Positions 8,284 to 17,157 are shown, counted from the stretch's first letter. The stretch: 64,000 nt of DNA from Ralstonia pickettii (GCF_000607165.1 NZ_JFZG01000006.1:310001-374000), one strand, 5' to 3'. Notes: a model not told the origin generated them from the letters alone. Translations and numbers: made by a program.

Positions 8284-8493
8284 AACGTTTCTCCTTGGCC
8301 GGAGGTCTGTAACCGCACCGGCATGGAGCGTCGCTGGCTCGACTCCAACTCCTACCGAATGACTGAGCAACTCGAAAGGGGCTCGCCCTCCCGAGTCCTT
8401 CGTGCTACACTGAACTTGTCGACTTCGGCAAGTTCGACTTTACTGTAGCGGCAGTTTCCGTTTGTGTCAACATAGACTTTACGTTTTCGACAA

Positions 8494-8841
8494 ATGCAAG
8501 ATTCCAGCCGCAAGCTGTTCGCACAGCGTTTGCGCCACGTGCGAGAAGATGTTCGCAAGCTCACCCAGGCAGACCTCGGCCGCTTGTGCAATTTGCCCGC
8601 AACTTCGATTTCCCATTTCGAGAAGGAAGATGGGACGCGGAAGCCCTCTTTCGACAACCTCCGAGCCTTGGCAAAGGCCCTCGATGTCACCACCGACTAC
8701 CTGCTAGGTAGAACCGATGACATGCTCGGGAACACGCTGCTTGACGAGAAGCTGTATCGTGACGTGAAATCTTTGAGTGAGGCCGACAGACAGATCGCTG
8801 AAAACCTCATCAAACAACTGGCAGCACTCAAACGCTCATAG
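8494..8841 (+). CDS. XRE-family regulator (ImmR-like)
   Basis: 115 residues. A Cro/CI helix-turn-helix lies at about residues 10-68 (LTQADLGRLCNLPATSISHFE, then LRALAKALDVTTDYLLGRTD). A short helical C-terminal segment, residues 85-115, probably mediates dimerisation. It is followed 8 nt later by an ImmA/IrrE-type metallopeptidase, the arrangement of repressor/antirepressor pairs in ICEBs1-like elements. The upstream region holds AACTTG...CAAGTT and repeated GACTTTAC motifs (about 8415-8485) that could be its operators. The role as element repressor is inferred from this pairing. Confidence 0.88.
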   Translation: MQDSSRKLFAQRLRHVREDVRKLTQADLGRLCNLPATSISHFEKEDGTRKPSFDNLRALAKALDVTTDYLLGRTDDMLGNTLLDEKLYRDVKSLSEADRQIAENLIKQLAALKRS

Positions 8842-8849
8842 GAGCCGAC

Positions 8850-9704
8850 GTGATTGAGCGAAAGCTACGGGATGCCGAGCAGGTTGCTGAAAAGATTGTG
8901 CGCGACGAAGGCCTTACTCTGCCGATCGATGTGCTATCACTTGCGGCGAGCAGAGGCATCCACGTAGTTGCCAAGCCTGCCAGTGCGCAAGGCGTGTCGG
9001 GCATGCTCATTCGATCTGGCGAGCAATTCGCTATCGCATATGCCACGCACATTAGGAGCGAGGGATTCCAGCGCTTTAGCATTGCACACGAGCTTGGTCA
9101 CTACTTCCTCGACGGACACCCCGAAGCCGTATTCCGGGGCGGCGATATCCATGAGTCTAGAGCCGGCTTTGACTCGCCCGACCAGTACGAGTTGGAGGCG
9201 GACCACTTTGCTGCGGGCCTCCTGATGCCGAGTCACCTTTTTGATGTCGCCGCAGGTCGATATTCCGATGGTCTGGAAGCGGTTAAAGGCCTAACAGGCG
9301 ACTGCAAGACTTCGTTGACCGCATCCGCCATCCGATACGCGCAACTGACCGAGGCCGCAGTTGCGATCATCGTAAGTCATGGGTCGACAGTCGACTACTG
9401 TTTTGCATCGGAATCCATGCGCCGGGTGAAGGGGTATCGCCACTTGAAAAAGGGTGCCGTCCTTCCTCGGCAATCGTTAACGCGCGAATTCAACCAAGAT
9501 CGTAAAAACATCGAATCCGCGAGCGAAAGCGACGACAGCACAGAATTGAATTTCTGGTTCCATACAGACGACGAAATTGATGCGTCAGAGGAAGTGATCG
9601 GGTTGGGGGATTACGGGAAGACGCTGACGGTCATAACAGCCGACGTCCCCGACAACGGGGAACATACTGAGCGCGACTGGCAAGCACCGCGTTTTAAGTA
9701 TTGA
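8850..9704 (+). CDS. ImmA/IrrE-type metallopeptidase
   Basis: 284 residues from GTG 8850 (AGGAG just upstream). The zinc-peptidase motif HELGH lies at residues 80-84, and a third ligand is offered by YELEADHFA (about 113-121), as in the ImmA/IrrE (COG2856) family. A C-terminal extension of about 130 residues is charged and unassigned. In known systems such enzymes cleave the neighbouring XRE repressor after DNA damage or other signals and so derepress the mobile element. Here it probably acts on the product of the 8494 gene, with which it is co-transcribed. Confidence 0.88.
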   Translation: MIERKLRDAEQVAEKIVRDEGLTLPIDVLSLAASRGIHVVAKPASAQGVSGMLIRSGEQFAIAYATHIRSEGFQRFSIAHELGHYFLDGHPEAVFRGGDIHESRAGFDSPDQYELEADHFAAGLLMPSHLFDVAAGRYSDGLEAVKGLTGDCKTSLTASAIRYAQLTEAAVAIIVSHGSTVDYCFASESMRRVKGYRHLKKGAVLPRQSLTREFNQDRKNIESASESDDSTELNFWFHTDDEIDASEEVIGLGDYGKTLTVITADVPDNGEHTERDWQAPRFKY

Positions 9705-9788
9705 AGTGTCCTGCGCCCCATAAAGAGCTAGACGTACCCGGCCACCACACCCGCACATACACCGATGGAACGATGGTTACAATATCTT

Positions 9789-9843
9789 CGATGAGGACTC
9801 ATCGTGTTCAGCTATGATCCGATCTTCAAAACACCGATGAGGA
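9789..9843 (+). promoter_or_regulatory. Candidate anti-Shine-Dalgarno switch in the H-NS-like gene leader
   Basis: CGATGAG (9789-9795), CTCATCG (9798-9804) and CGATGAG (9835-9841) occur in order. The middle segment is complementary to both outer ones, and the third contains the Shine-Dalgarno sequence of ATG 9850. The leader could therefore switch between a hairpin that leaves the site free and one that covers it. The first pair is also a perfect DNA palindrome that a protein might bind. Confidence 0.4.
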
Positions 9844-9849
9844 TTAGAC

Positions 9850-10137
9850 ATGGCGACGTACAAGGAACTGTTGGCTCAAAAGGCAAAGCTGGAAGAGCAA
9901 CTTGAAGGCGCTCGCGTCAAAGAGCTTGAAGCGGTGATCCAGCAGGTCCGTCAGATCGTTGAAGAGTACGGTCTGACCGCAGAAGACATCGGCTTCGCGT
10001 CGAAGCGTGGCAGTGCGAGCAAGAAGAAAACTGTCGCGCCGAAGTACCAAGACCCGAAAACCGGAGCCACCTGGACCGGTCGTGGTCGTGCTCCAGCATG
10101 GATCGGCAAGAACCGTGACAAGTTCTTGATTGCTTAG
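9850..10137 (+). CDS. H-NS-family nucleoid-associated protein
   Basis: 95 residues. An N-terminal coiled-coil oligomerisation region (about 1-45) is joined by a basic linker (SKKKTVAPK) to the H-NS DNA-binding motif KYQDPKTGATWTGRGRAPAW (about 62-81). Length and layout match the H-NS-like proteins common in Ralstonia and Burkholderia genomes and on their plasmids. It probably silences AT-rich island genes by binding in the minor groove through the GRGR loop. The leader contains a possible translation switch (9789-9843). Confidence 0.92.
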   Translation: MATYKELLAQKAKLEEQLEGARVKELEAVIQQVRQIVEEYGLTAEDIGFASKRGSASKKKTVAPKYQDPKTGATWTGRGRAPAWIGKNRDKFLIA

Positions 10138-10152
10138 TTTGCGGGGCTGTGT

Positions 10153-10185
10153 AGCATGGCCCACTGCCTCGGGCCAGGCCATGCT
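10153..10185. terminator. Hairpin behind the H-NS-like gene
   Basis: AGCATGGCC (10153-10161) and GGCCATGCT (10177-10185) are perfect 9-bp inverses around a 15-nt loop, 16 nt after the stop. No T-tract follows, so intrinsic termination is possible but not certain. Confidence 0.4.
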
Positions 10186-10300
10186 CGTAGTTACGATATG
10201 CGAGCCAAACATTGGTTCACAGAAGTAGTGCCCGAGAAACTGAAGGCGGACTCTCAGCAACGGAGTTAAGCATCGCCTATTTTAGGCCGCTGAACCTACT

Positions 10301-11374
10301 TCAGGCATCAAAAAATTCCTCCATAATCTGGAAGGAGAGTTGGACTTGGGTTTGCTCTGGGGCGAGCTGCGGTGCAATTTCTTCATCGAACAGCTTCTTC
10401 GTATTCTTCAACTCTCCATCAGTATAGATCAAGCACATAACGGAGTGTTCTTTGAAGTAAGCGCGATGCTTCTTCATCTCCTTCGCAAAGTTGTCCGCAG
10501 CCATCTCGTTAATTTTCTTCTGAGTCAGCCCTCCAATTTTTGAGAGGTACCCATGCGTAGACCATGGCGACAGCTCGAATCCAATCTTATCTAGCGTGTA
10601 AGGATTGACAACGAGAAAATCCAGGCGGTAGACATGCTTCTTCTCAAGTCCAGCGTATCTGAATTCTGGAATCAAGAGTGGAACCGAGCTTGGATCAGCT
10701 TGCTTTCGCACGTAGTCGCAGTAGTGATCGGCGATTTCATACTCATACTTGGACCCCGAATTTCTGACCAAAGTGTCTTGAAAGAATAGTAGATATTGAT
10801 CAACATCACTAAACTTGAAGATTTTATCCTTACCTGGTATTACAAGGCCTGTCGTCATTACATGACCGATCGTCCAGTACGCTTTTTTGAATGACCTTAT
10901 TTCGCTCTTATCGTTCTCCCATCGACCGTTTTTGAATCGCGGACTTACAAGAAGACCATAGTTCGCGTTCTCTTGTCCGATCCACAACTCCGCCTCTTCC
11001 ACTTCTGGACGACTCTTCGATAGCTCATCGAAGTGCTTGAGATAAGATCGCTTCAAAAACAGTACCGTGTACTCCCGAAATTTCTTGAATTTCTTGAGGC
11101 GCTTCCAGATCCAAAGATGCGCATCAACTCCATCTTCGAGCGCACTGCGCTTCAGGCCATCCAGCCACCGAGAAACGAATTCCTCCTGGCTATGTATTAC
11201 GTCATTTTTTAGATCAAAGAACTCATCGTTCTTGCTTCCGATAGTCGCATTCAACGACTGCTCGCCTTCAAGGCCGATCTCGTCGAGAACGTCCGGAAGC
11301 AGATCCCGCAGCTTCAGTTTGATTGAAGCAATCATCCTGTTTCGTGCCGTCTTGTTGGGGTCTCGCTTGGCCAA
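10301..11374 (-). CDS. Hypothetical protein, possible nuclease-like C-terminal domain
   Basis: 357 residues from TTG 11374, chosen because AAAGGAG lies 5 nt upstream; the longer frame to 11497 has no such site. The protein is charged and aromatic. The C-terminal part contains YRLDFLVVNPYTLDKIGFELSPW and later MCLIYTDGELKNTKKLFDEE. The D...E pattern on adjacent strands is compatible with a PD-(D/E)XK-type fold, but no canonical motif is complete. Codon use is clearly more AT-rich than the chromosomal right half, which suggests separate acquisition. A stand-alone defence effector is a guess. Confidence 0.6.
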   Translation of the reverse strand: MAKRDPNKTARNRMIASIKLKLRDLLPDVLDEIGLEGEQSLNATIGSKNDEFFDLKNDVIHSQEEFVSRWLDGLKRSALEDGVDAHLWIWKRLKKFKKFREYTVLFLKRSYLKHFDELSKSRPEVEEAELWIGQENANYGLLVSPRFKNGRWENDKSEIRSFKKAYWTIGHVMTTGLVIPGKDKIFKFSDVDQYLLFFQDTLVRNSGSKYEYEIADHYCDYVRKQADPSSVPLLIPEFRYAGLEKKHVYRLDFLVVNPYTLDKIGFELSPWSTHGYLSKIGGLTQKKINEMAADNFAKEMKKHRAYFKEHSVMCLIYTDGELKNTKKLFDEEIAPQLAPEQTQVQLSFQIMEEFFDA

Positions 11375-11626
11375 GGTATCTCCTTTGAGGCTAACGCCGA
11401 AAATGTGCCGGTGACTGGTGAAAGGCGAAGCCGTGGAGCGCCGCGGGGTGCCCAGGGCGGTCGGCCTACTAGACTGCATTTGCATTATGAGGCCCATTTT
11501 CCGCCCTGGGAGTAACGAACCTCGACCATCAACGCGCCAACTGTCCGCACGAACACCCGCACCGTGCGGGGCAGACAGCCAGCCTCCACCTGTTCATCAA
11601 CACAGAACTAACCCGGATATAGACAT

Positions 11627-12220
11627 TCATAGCAAGTCAGCACTGATCAGCTTCAATCGCACCGGATTGTCTTCGACATACTGCGCCGTCATGGCAATCG
11701 ACGCATGGCCCATCAGAGTCGACACCGCCTTAATGTCTACACCCTTTTCGATCAGCGTAGTGGCAAACGTGCGCCGGCCCGAATGACTCGACGCACCGTG
11801 AAATCGTGCTTGCGCATACAGCCGATGGAAGAGCTGTTGCATCGTGTTCGGTGAGAACGCATCACCCTTCTGAGAACGGAACAGCGGCGCATCGTAGTTG
11901 AACAGGATTCCATCCTGTTCCTGCCGCTCATCGAGATAGTCGCGGATAGCATCGGCAACGCGTTGATTCGTCAAGAACACATGTCGTTGCTTCCGGCCCT
12001 TGGTCATCGAACCGTCGAGGTTGATCTCTTCCAGCAGTGAGCCATCCGATCCAAGCACATGCTTGATCGTGAGCGCTGACATCTCTTTCGCACGCAGGCC
12101 GAGGCCAAACGAACAGTAGAGCAGCGCGACATTGCGCTTCGCGTGCGCGTATTTCTTCGCAGTGTTGATGGTACGCTTGAACTCGGCTTCGGATAAAACC
12201 TTCGCCTTCCCTTCCCTCAT
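11627..12220 (-). CDS. Short tyrosine recombinase (catalytic domain only)
   Basis: 197 residues. The full catalytic set is visible: Arg43 (GLRAKE), Lys74 (TKGRK), His146 and Arg149 (HSGRR), His172 (LMGH) and Tyr181 (TAQY). The usual N-terminal core-binding domain of about 100 residues is absent, so the protein is far shorter than phage or integron integrases and might bind DNA differently or need a partner. GAGGT lies just before ATG 12220. The upstream 130 bp carry AT-rich repeated GAATGTTTA motifs and a 22-bp palindrome, good candidates for its own binding or crossover site. Confidence 0.88.
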   Translation of the reverse strand: MREGKAKVLSEAEFKRTINTAKKYAHAKRNVALLYCSFGLGLRAKEMSALTIKHVLGSDGSLLEEINLDGSMTKGRKQRHVFLTNQRVADAIRDYLDERQEQDGILFNYDAPLFRSQKGDAFSPNTMQQLFHRLYAQARFHGASSHSGRRTFATTLIEKGVDIKAVSTLMGHASIAMTAQYVEDNPVRLKLISADLL

Positions 12221-12230
12221 CCGGCACCTC

Positions 12231-12350
12231 GGAATGTTTATAAATTGTTCGCCTGCAGAACTTTCTAAACATTCTATCCAGCCCGTTGGGCTTCGGACAC
12301 TGCCGGGATGGCTCAGGGTATCGAAATGTTTACTAAATGTATTTAGTAAA
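12231..12350. promoter_or_regulatory. GAATGTTTA motif cluster and 22-bp palindrome upstream of the integrase
   Basis: GGAATGTTTATAAATTG (12231-12247), its reverse-oriented relative CTTTCTAAACATTC (12261-12274), and the palindrome TTTACTAAAT-GT-ATTTAGTAAA (12329-12350), whose flanks again read GAAATGTTTA and TGTTCC. These AT-rich sites stand out in GC-rich surroundings. They are candidate recombinase core/arm sites or operators. The remaining part of the 12,221-12,582 gap holds a weak partial copy of the 75-bp repeat at about 12,403-12,436 and nothing else that I can identify. Confidence 0.5.
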
Positions 12351-12582
12351 TGTTCCGTGGGCGGTCAGGTGGGATTGGGGACAGGTCAGAAGGCCAGCCG
12401 CCCAGGACGCCGCCAGGGCATTCATCCCGCCTCGGTCGATATGTCACCAGCCACCGCGAACACCCACGCCCTGGCGACGCCGGAGGAAGAATGCTCGTCG
12501 AAGCCGAAGACCTTTGTATCAGGAGCCCTCGGACACCTTCCGCAACGATTGCCCGAAAGGTGTGACGATGCTATGGCTAAGG

Positions 12583-14322
12583 TTACTCGACACAATCCAC
12601 CCAAGACGCCATCGGGCTACGCCAGTCGGGTGGATGGATTGAATATGATGGCGTATAGATCGCATCGTTATGCGAATTTCCGTTTTCTTCCTTCAATGCG
12701 GCGGTAATGTTCTGGGCCAACTCAACACGGTGATGCTCCATCAACCAAGCACTCAAGCGGCCGAGAGAATCAGTATCATCCATCACCAATACCCGCGCCG
12801 CCTCAAATAGTGAATTCTGCAGGCGCTTACCACTGCAGCCACCGGGACCATTCAGCTTGAGTTTGTAGTTAGTTTCAATTGCATTGACAAAATGGTCCAA
12901 CCTGATCAAATCCTTGTCCCGCGAGGATTCATTGCGATATTGATCAACACTATGCTCATAGTAGAATGCTTCTCTTCTGCGCCTGCCGCCCTTCTCGGTG
13001 AGGTCGAGCAGTCGATCCAAGGCCACATGCCAAACAGCGCAATTCGCGTTTTCCACACGGACGCCACCATCCCCAAGATACTCGTGAACTTCGCGAAGAC
13101 TTCGCCCACGTGTTGCAGCGTATCCGTTACCTAAAAATTTGTAGTTTCGCAGCGGAATTGAAACATCCGGGTTGAATCTGTGAGGGTGATCTTCTGCGAT
13201 TTGAATACCTAACCTTTCTAGTTGATCATCTCGCCTTCGATCCAGAAGCAAATCAAATGCACGCGACAATGATGGGCTAACAATATAGTCCATCAACCCG
13301 TCCCTGTTGTCTGCCTTACTGCCTCGCGAGTCGCCTTGATCGGCTACGTGGGCGTCCACCAAAATCAGTAGGCAAGACATGGATTGACTCCCCATTACCG
13401 CTTCAGAGTATGCGCGAACCAAGGCATCCACCCCAAGATTGTCTGATGCACCACCATCAGAAACATGCAGAAATTCCGAGCCTGGCAGTTTATATACCGT
13501 CTTGCCTGCGTTGAAGTTCTTCAATGCTAGTGGCTCAAAAAGCCCCGGATATGCGCCAGATGCCGCCACGGCGTCAGCGATGCGCAACCGACTTAGGTCT
13601 GACCCCATTTCACGGAACGCTCTCTCTGTAAATGTAAATCCTTGCAGATTATCATTTGGCGAGTTAAGCCCACGCGTTGTCAGTTCCTGACTACTGGAGA
13701 CACGGTTTGTCAGCGAACCATTGATATACAGGAACGGCCGTCCGGGCCCAATCTTCCCCAGATCTCCATAGGTTGCGCCGTGAAAGATTTCCTCATCGAA
13801 GACATCTGCCAGAGTTCTAGTGGCGTTTCGACTAGTTGCAACACTAGATATAAGATTCACCGGATATAGCGAGTGAATCATCCATGACGACAAGAAATCA
13901 GTCCTGAAATGATCGGCCAGCGAATTGAATTCCTCGTTATTCTCCGGTGGCTTCATACTGATCGCAGCAGCGGCAAGCGATCCACCCGAGACCGAAGATA
14001 TCGCCGTTACTCTGTCGTAGATTCCAAGATTCATCAGCTGCGCAGCAACACCCAGACCGAAATTCGCAGCGCGTGCGCCGCCACCTGAAATTGCCACTCC
14101 GATAAACATCGGATGAAAACATGGGTCATCCTTCAGAGCAATTACACAAGCTTGCATAGAAGGAAACCGCGCACGAGGCACAGGCACCGCTTCATCATTA
14201 ACTTGCGAGTTAATATGAGCATTTCCTTCGTAACGAGGAAGAATTCCACACGCGGAGAGGATCACTATCCACGACAAGACGAATACACGAATCAAATTTT
14301 CAATGATTGACTTATGCTGCAT
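12583..14322 (-). CDS. Patatin-like phospholipase lipoprotein
   Basis: 579 residues. The signal peptide ends in a lipobox LSAC (about residue 25). The patatin catalytic dyad is complete: oxyanion loop SGGGARAANFG (about residues 78-88), nucleophile SVSGGS (about 109-114) and DGGASDN (about 290-296). The C-terminal 200 residues are helical and unassigned. The predicted location is the outer membrane or periplasmic face, with acyl-hydrolase activity on lipids. Base composition is more AT-rich than the core genome, consistent with transfer. It stands alone; about 400 nt of sequence without a gene lies upstream before palindromic repeat copy 3. Confidence 0.88.
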   Translation of the reverse strand: MQHKSIIENLIRVFVLSWIVILSACGILPRYEGNAHINSQVNDEAVPVPRARFPSMQACVIALKDDPCFHPMFIGVAISGGGARAANFGLGVAAQLMNLGIYDRVTAISSVSGGSLAAAAISMKPPENNEEFNSLADHFRTDFLSSWMIHSLYPVNLISSVATSRNATRTLADVFDEEIFHGATYGDLGKIGPGRPFLYINGSLTNRVSSSQELTTRGLNSPNDNLQGFTFTERAFREMGSDLSRLRIADAVAASGAYPGLFEPLALKNFNAGKTVYKLPGSEFLHVSDGGASDNLGVDALVRAYSEAVMGSQSMSCLLILVDAHVADQGDSRGSKADNRDGLMDYIVSPSLSRAFDLLLDRRRDDQLERLGIQIAEDHPHRFNPDVSIPLRNYKFLGNGYAATRGRSLREVHEYLGDGGVRVENANCAVWHVALDRLLDLTEKGGRRRREAFYYEHSVDQYRNESSRDKDLIRLDHFVNAIETNYKLKLNGPGGCSGKRLQNSLFEAARVLVMDDTDSLGRLSAWLMEHHRVELAQNITAALKEENGNSHNDAIYTPSYSIHPPDWRSPMASWVDCVE

Positions 14323-14822
14323 TCTCGTTGCAACTCTATCTTTAGAGTACGTACCTAGTTCTTCGGGTAAATTTTCTACGCGAACACATTGCTGCTCGGA
14401 AGAGTTTTCTTTCGCAAGCCCACGCGAGCATCAATCGCTTAATCTGTTTGATTTCAAGTCAGCTGCGCGAACGGATAACCACTACAAACGGCACTTACCA
14501 AAGAACGTTTACCCCTCGTTGGTTGGGAGCAGCGGCAAGTGTTCTGGCATCGTCCACACGCATAGCACTTCTAGATCATGCCTTCCAACAATTCGCTAGC
14601 TTGCAGAAAATGCGACGTAGCATTTCTTAACATCCTCGGCTTTACTGTTCTTGAATAGGGCTTTGGCCCGACTGACAGGTGACTATAGCCGCCAACCCAG
14701 GCCGCCCCTACCGGACCTGACGGGAACACTACCACTCCATCTCTCTATAGTGATGAGGTCGATGTGCTGTTCCCGCTGGCGTCGCCAATCGTCCTCGCGC
14801 GCCAACGTTAGAAGCTCCGTTA
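14323..14822. other. 500-bp intergenic stretch
   Basis: No convincing gene on either strand. It contains the divergent upstream region of the patatin lipoprotein gene and, at 14722-14774, palindromic repeat copy 3. The AT content is highest near 14,323-14,420, probably the promoter region for the minus-strand lipase gene. Confidence 0.5.
14722..14774 (-). repeat. 54-bp palindromic repeat family, copy 3 (53 bp, degenerate arm)
   Basis: The core reads CTCATCACTATAGAGAGATGG on the minus strand, identical to copy 4, but the arms are decayed (GGGAACACTACC and GTGCTGTTCCC) and one base is missing. This is the only copy with poor arms, yet its core is intact. Confidence 0.8.
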
Positions 14823-15863
14823 CTACGAACTCGGCGTGTGTCGCAGCGCGAGAAGCGCGTTACCGCGAATTCTCTTAAGCCGAGCATGCACCAGCTCTTG
14901 AGCACTCTCCCTGGAAGGCGCGCGCTCCCCTTCAGCGCTTGCTCTGACGAACTCGACAACAAGGGAAATCAACCGTGCTGCAAGCAATTCAGCTTGCAGT
15001 ACCTTTTCATTACCAAGACCAGCGATCAGTGCCGTTCCAACAGCCACCGGCATGAGATCGAAACCGCAAGACCATTTCTTCAGTCTCGGCTGGTCGATTG
15101 TAGGTTTCGATACATCCGCCGCCAGGAACTGGGCAAGCTCGAAGAAGTTGCTCACTCCACGAGACGACATGACTCTCCCGAGCCAATGTCCGATTGGGTG
15201 CTTCGACGGCACTGCTAGATCAATGATTCGGTCTAGAGCGCCCTCATGATCCAGCTTGCACAGAAGGAAGTACAGACTAGCGCAAACCAACAGCACCGAC
15301 AGCAGGCGCTCGGCAAATTCATACTCGGGCTTCTGCATGCGAAGCGATGCTTTAGAGGACCACCAAACATCCACGTCCGCTATCAAGTTCGCGCCGCAAC
15401 CCTTGCAGGCAACAACACGGGAAACGATTAGCGCGTGAATAACGAATGGCAAGCTCTCGACGAGTTCAAATGGGGCAAGAAGGTCAGGCAGCAATGGGCC
15501 ACTCTCGTTCCCGTGCGCCAGACTGACAAGCTGATCGGCGCTAAGACCAAGCGCCTGCGCGAGAACATTGACCGTAGTCGGTGAAGGCGTGTGCTTCCGC
15601 CGCACAAGGTTCTCTAGATTCTTGAACTGCGATCCGACCTGGGCACGAAGCATAGCCAGATGGGTGGGATAGTCAGTCGAGACTCGCACCAAGAAGTCAG
15701 AACGCGGAACCCCTGGCACGTTGGGCTCAAGGCCCAATGCCGTCGGGAACAACTGCATCTTCCGTCTAAGCGTTAACGGCCAGAACGGCACCCGCAGCTC
15801 GTTGAAAGTAAGTTCGCCAAGCTTGCGATTGAGTATCGACGTAGGCAGCTTCAGGTTTTCCAT
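14823..15863 (-). CDS. Hypothetical protein with HTH-like segment and Cys pair
   Basis: 346 residues. Residues about 80-115 (PSPTTVNVLAQALGLSADQLVSLAHG) resemble the second half of an XRE-type helix-turn-helix. A CKGCG motif near residue 153 could be part of a zinc site but lacks an obvious partner pair. The rest is hydrophobic and helical (LLSVLLVCASLYFLLCKL) and may be a buried core or one membrane segment. No family recognised. It lies alone on the minus strand between two palindromic repeats (copies 3 and 4), together with the small plus-strand 15958 gene. Confidence 0.6.
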   Translation of the reverse strand: MENLKLPTSILNRKLGELTFNELRVPFWPLTLRRKMQLFPTALGLEPNVPGVPRSDFLVRVSTDYPTHLAMLRAQVGSQFKNLENLVRRKHTPSPTTVNVLAQALGLSADQLVSLAHGNESGPLLPDLLAPFELVESLPFVIHALIVSRVVACKGCGANLIADVDVWWSSKASLRMQKPEYEFAERLLSVLLVCASLYFLLCKLDHEGALDRIIDLAVPSKHPIGHWLGRVMSSRGVSNFFELAQFLAADVSKPTIDQPRLKKWSCGFDLMPVAVGTALIAGLGNEKVLQAELLAARLISLVVEFVRASAEGERAPSRESAQELVHARLKRIRGNALLALRHTPSS

Positions 15864-15957
15864 GTTACGGAACTCGCCACATCCCCATCTGGAGCAAGAT
15901 TCTCATGTGGAGCGAGGCTTCGCGCAACCACTTCCAACCTTAAAGGAGAACATCGAA

Positions 15958-16059
15958 ATGAGCGCAAATACGCAACAGCAAGGCGGCGGCTGGCCGAGCA
16001 AGCAAACCAACATGCCGTCTGGCGGTGATCGCTGGAACAATCCGCCCAAGAGCAAATAG
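15958..16059 (+). CDS. 33-residue Gly/Asn/Pro-rich small protein
   Basis: The sequence begins MSANTQQQGGGWPS, continues with NMPSGGDRWNNPPKSK and ends at 16059. A strong AAAGGAG site precedes the ATG, and the 20-nt leader CCAACCTTAAAGGAGAACAT closely resembles the leader of the 18081 gene. The low-complexity, Gly/Asn/Pro composition with Trp suggests an unstructured peptide. I recall similar short proteins in Burkholderiaceae but no function. It is shorter than most gene-calling limits. Confidence 0.55.
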   Translation: MSANTQQQGGGWPSKQTNMPSGGDRWNNPPKSK

Positions 16060-16152
16060 TCTGGACCGCCCAGGCTGCCGTTAGGGACAAAATTCGAAGC
16101 CTGCCGATATGTAGCTATTGCCCTCGGACCAGGCTATCTCTGGTGGCTCGAT

Positions 16153-16206
16153 GGGAACAACACCCACTCCATCTCTCTATAGTGATGAGGTCGGCGTGTT
16201 GTTCCC
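16153..16206 (-). repeat. 54-bp palindromic repeat, copy 4
   Basis: Arms GGGAACAACAC and GTGTTGTTCCC are perfect over 11 bp. The core reads CTCATCACTATAGAGAGATGG on the minus strand. It starts 93 nt after the 33-residue protein stop and 121 nt before the next start, so it is the copy farthest from a gene end apart from copy 3. Confidence 0.9.
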
Positions 16207-16327
16207 GCTCCTCGTTGATCATCTCCACACCCCACCTCAGAAGGCCGCGGGCCACGCGAGCCAATAGAATACCGGGGCCGCTGCGTTGCCATTGTCAGCA
16301 CGCAGCCATCTGAAACCCACCGGACCC

Positions 16328-17134
16328 ATGACCTCGCCCACCGCTACGCCAGACGACTCGGACAGCAAGTTTGATCTCTCCACCCTGCCTGACGAAGTGA
16401 TACACATGCTTCTCGTCACGGAATGGCTCAAATGCTTTCGGACGAATCCTGACTTCAAGGCATATTGTGAGGCGAAGCGGACAGCCGATGCGGGAACGTG
16501 TGCCGCATTGGAGGCAACCCACGCACGAATCGCGGAACTCTACGAAGACTGGGGCGACATCCATGTCCTGTCCTCGTTGCAAGAGGAAGGCGTCTTCATG
16601 GACTGGTTTGCAGAGAAGCAGCATCTGTTCACCTTGCCGAAAGCAACAGTAGCCGATCCTATCGAATGGCTGGCGGAGCCGGAAGGCACTACATTGGTTG
16701 TCATCCCGAACGGACTCAGGAAGGAACAGCTTCTGCAAGTGCTCACCGACTTCGTGTCAAACCACCCCGAGTTACTTGGTGATGGCCCGAAGTACGAAAT
16801 CACACCGGTCAAGGGTGAACGCCAAGTAGACACGCTGAAAAGACTCCATCGAGCACGCACGGTGTATCTCGCGCTGGCCATCGGGAAACTAGGCGCTGTC
16901 AAAAATGCATCAGCCCAGGCGGCCAAGTCCATCCTCAGAACCGAGGGAGCGAACCGAGTATTGCGCTTCAACTGGTTCGTCCACGGAGAGGTGAATAAGA
17001 AGCTGCTTGAACAAGACAAGCTGCCCGCCGATGAACTGAAGGACTACACACGCACCATCGGCAATCTCGACAAGTTCTATCGGGCGTGCATTGACAGCAC
17101 GATTCGCGGCGTCTTCCCTGCCACGACGAAGTAG
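16328..17134 (+). CDS. Hypothetical soluble protein
   Basis: 268 residues from ATG 16328; an in-frame TTG at 16286 would add 14 residues, and neither start has a strong ribosome site. The protein is helical and charged, with several conserved-looking Trp/Phe positions (GDIHVLSSLQEEGVFMDWF, ANRVLRFNWFVHGEVNKKLLE). No membrane segment, no recognised family. It ends with an intrinsic terminator 24 nt downstream, so it is a separate transcription unit from the H-NS-like gene that follows. Confidence 0.65.
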   Translation: MTSPTATPDDSDSKFDLSTLPDEVIHMLLVTEWLKCFRTNPDFKAYCEAKRTADAGTCAALEATHARIAELYEDWGDIHVLSSLQEEGVFMDWFAEKQHLFTLPKATVADPIEWLAEPEGTTLVVIPNGLRKEQLLQVLTDFVSNHPELLGDGPKYEITPVKGERQVDTLKRLHRARTVYLALAIGKLGAVKNASAQAAKSILRTEGANRVLRFNWFVHGEVNKKLLEQDKLPADELKDYTRTIGNLDKFYRACIDSTIRGVFPATTK

Positions 17135-17157
17135 CAAGCCCACCTGCCATAGACAAG

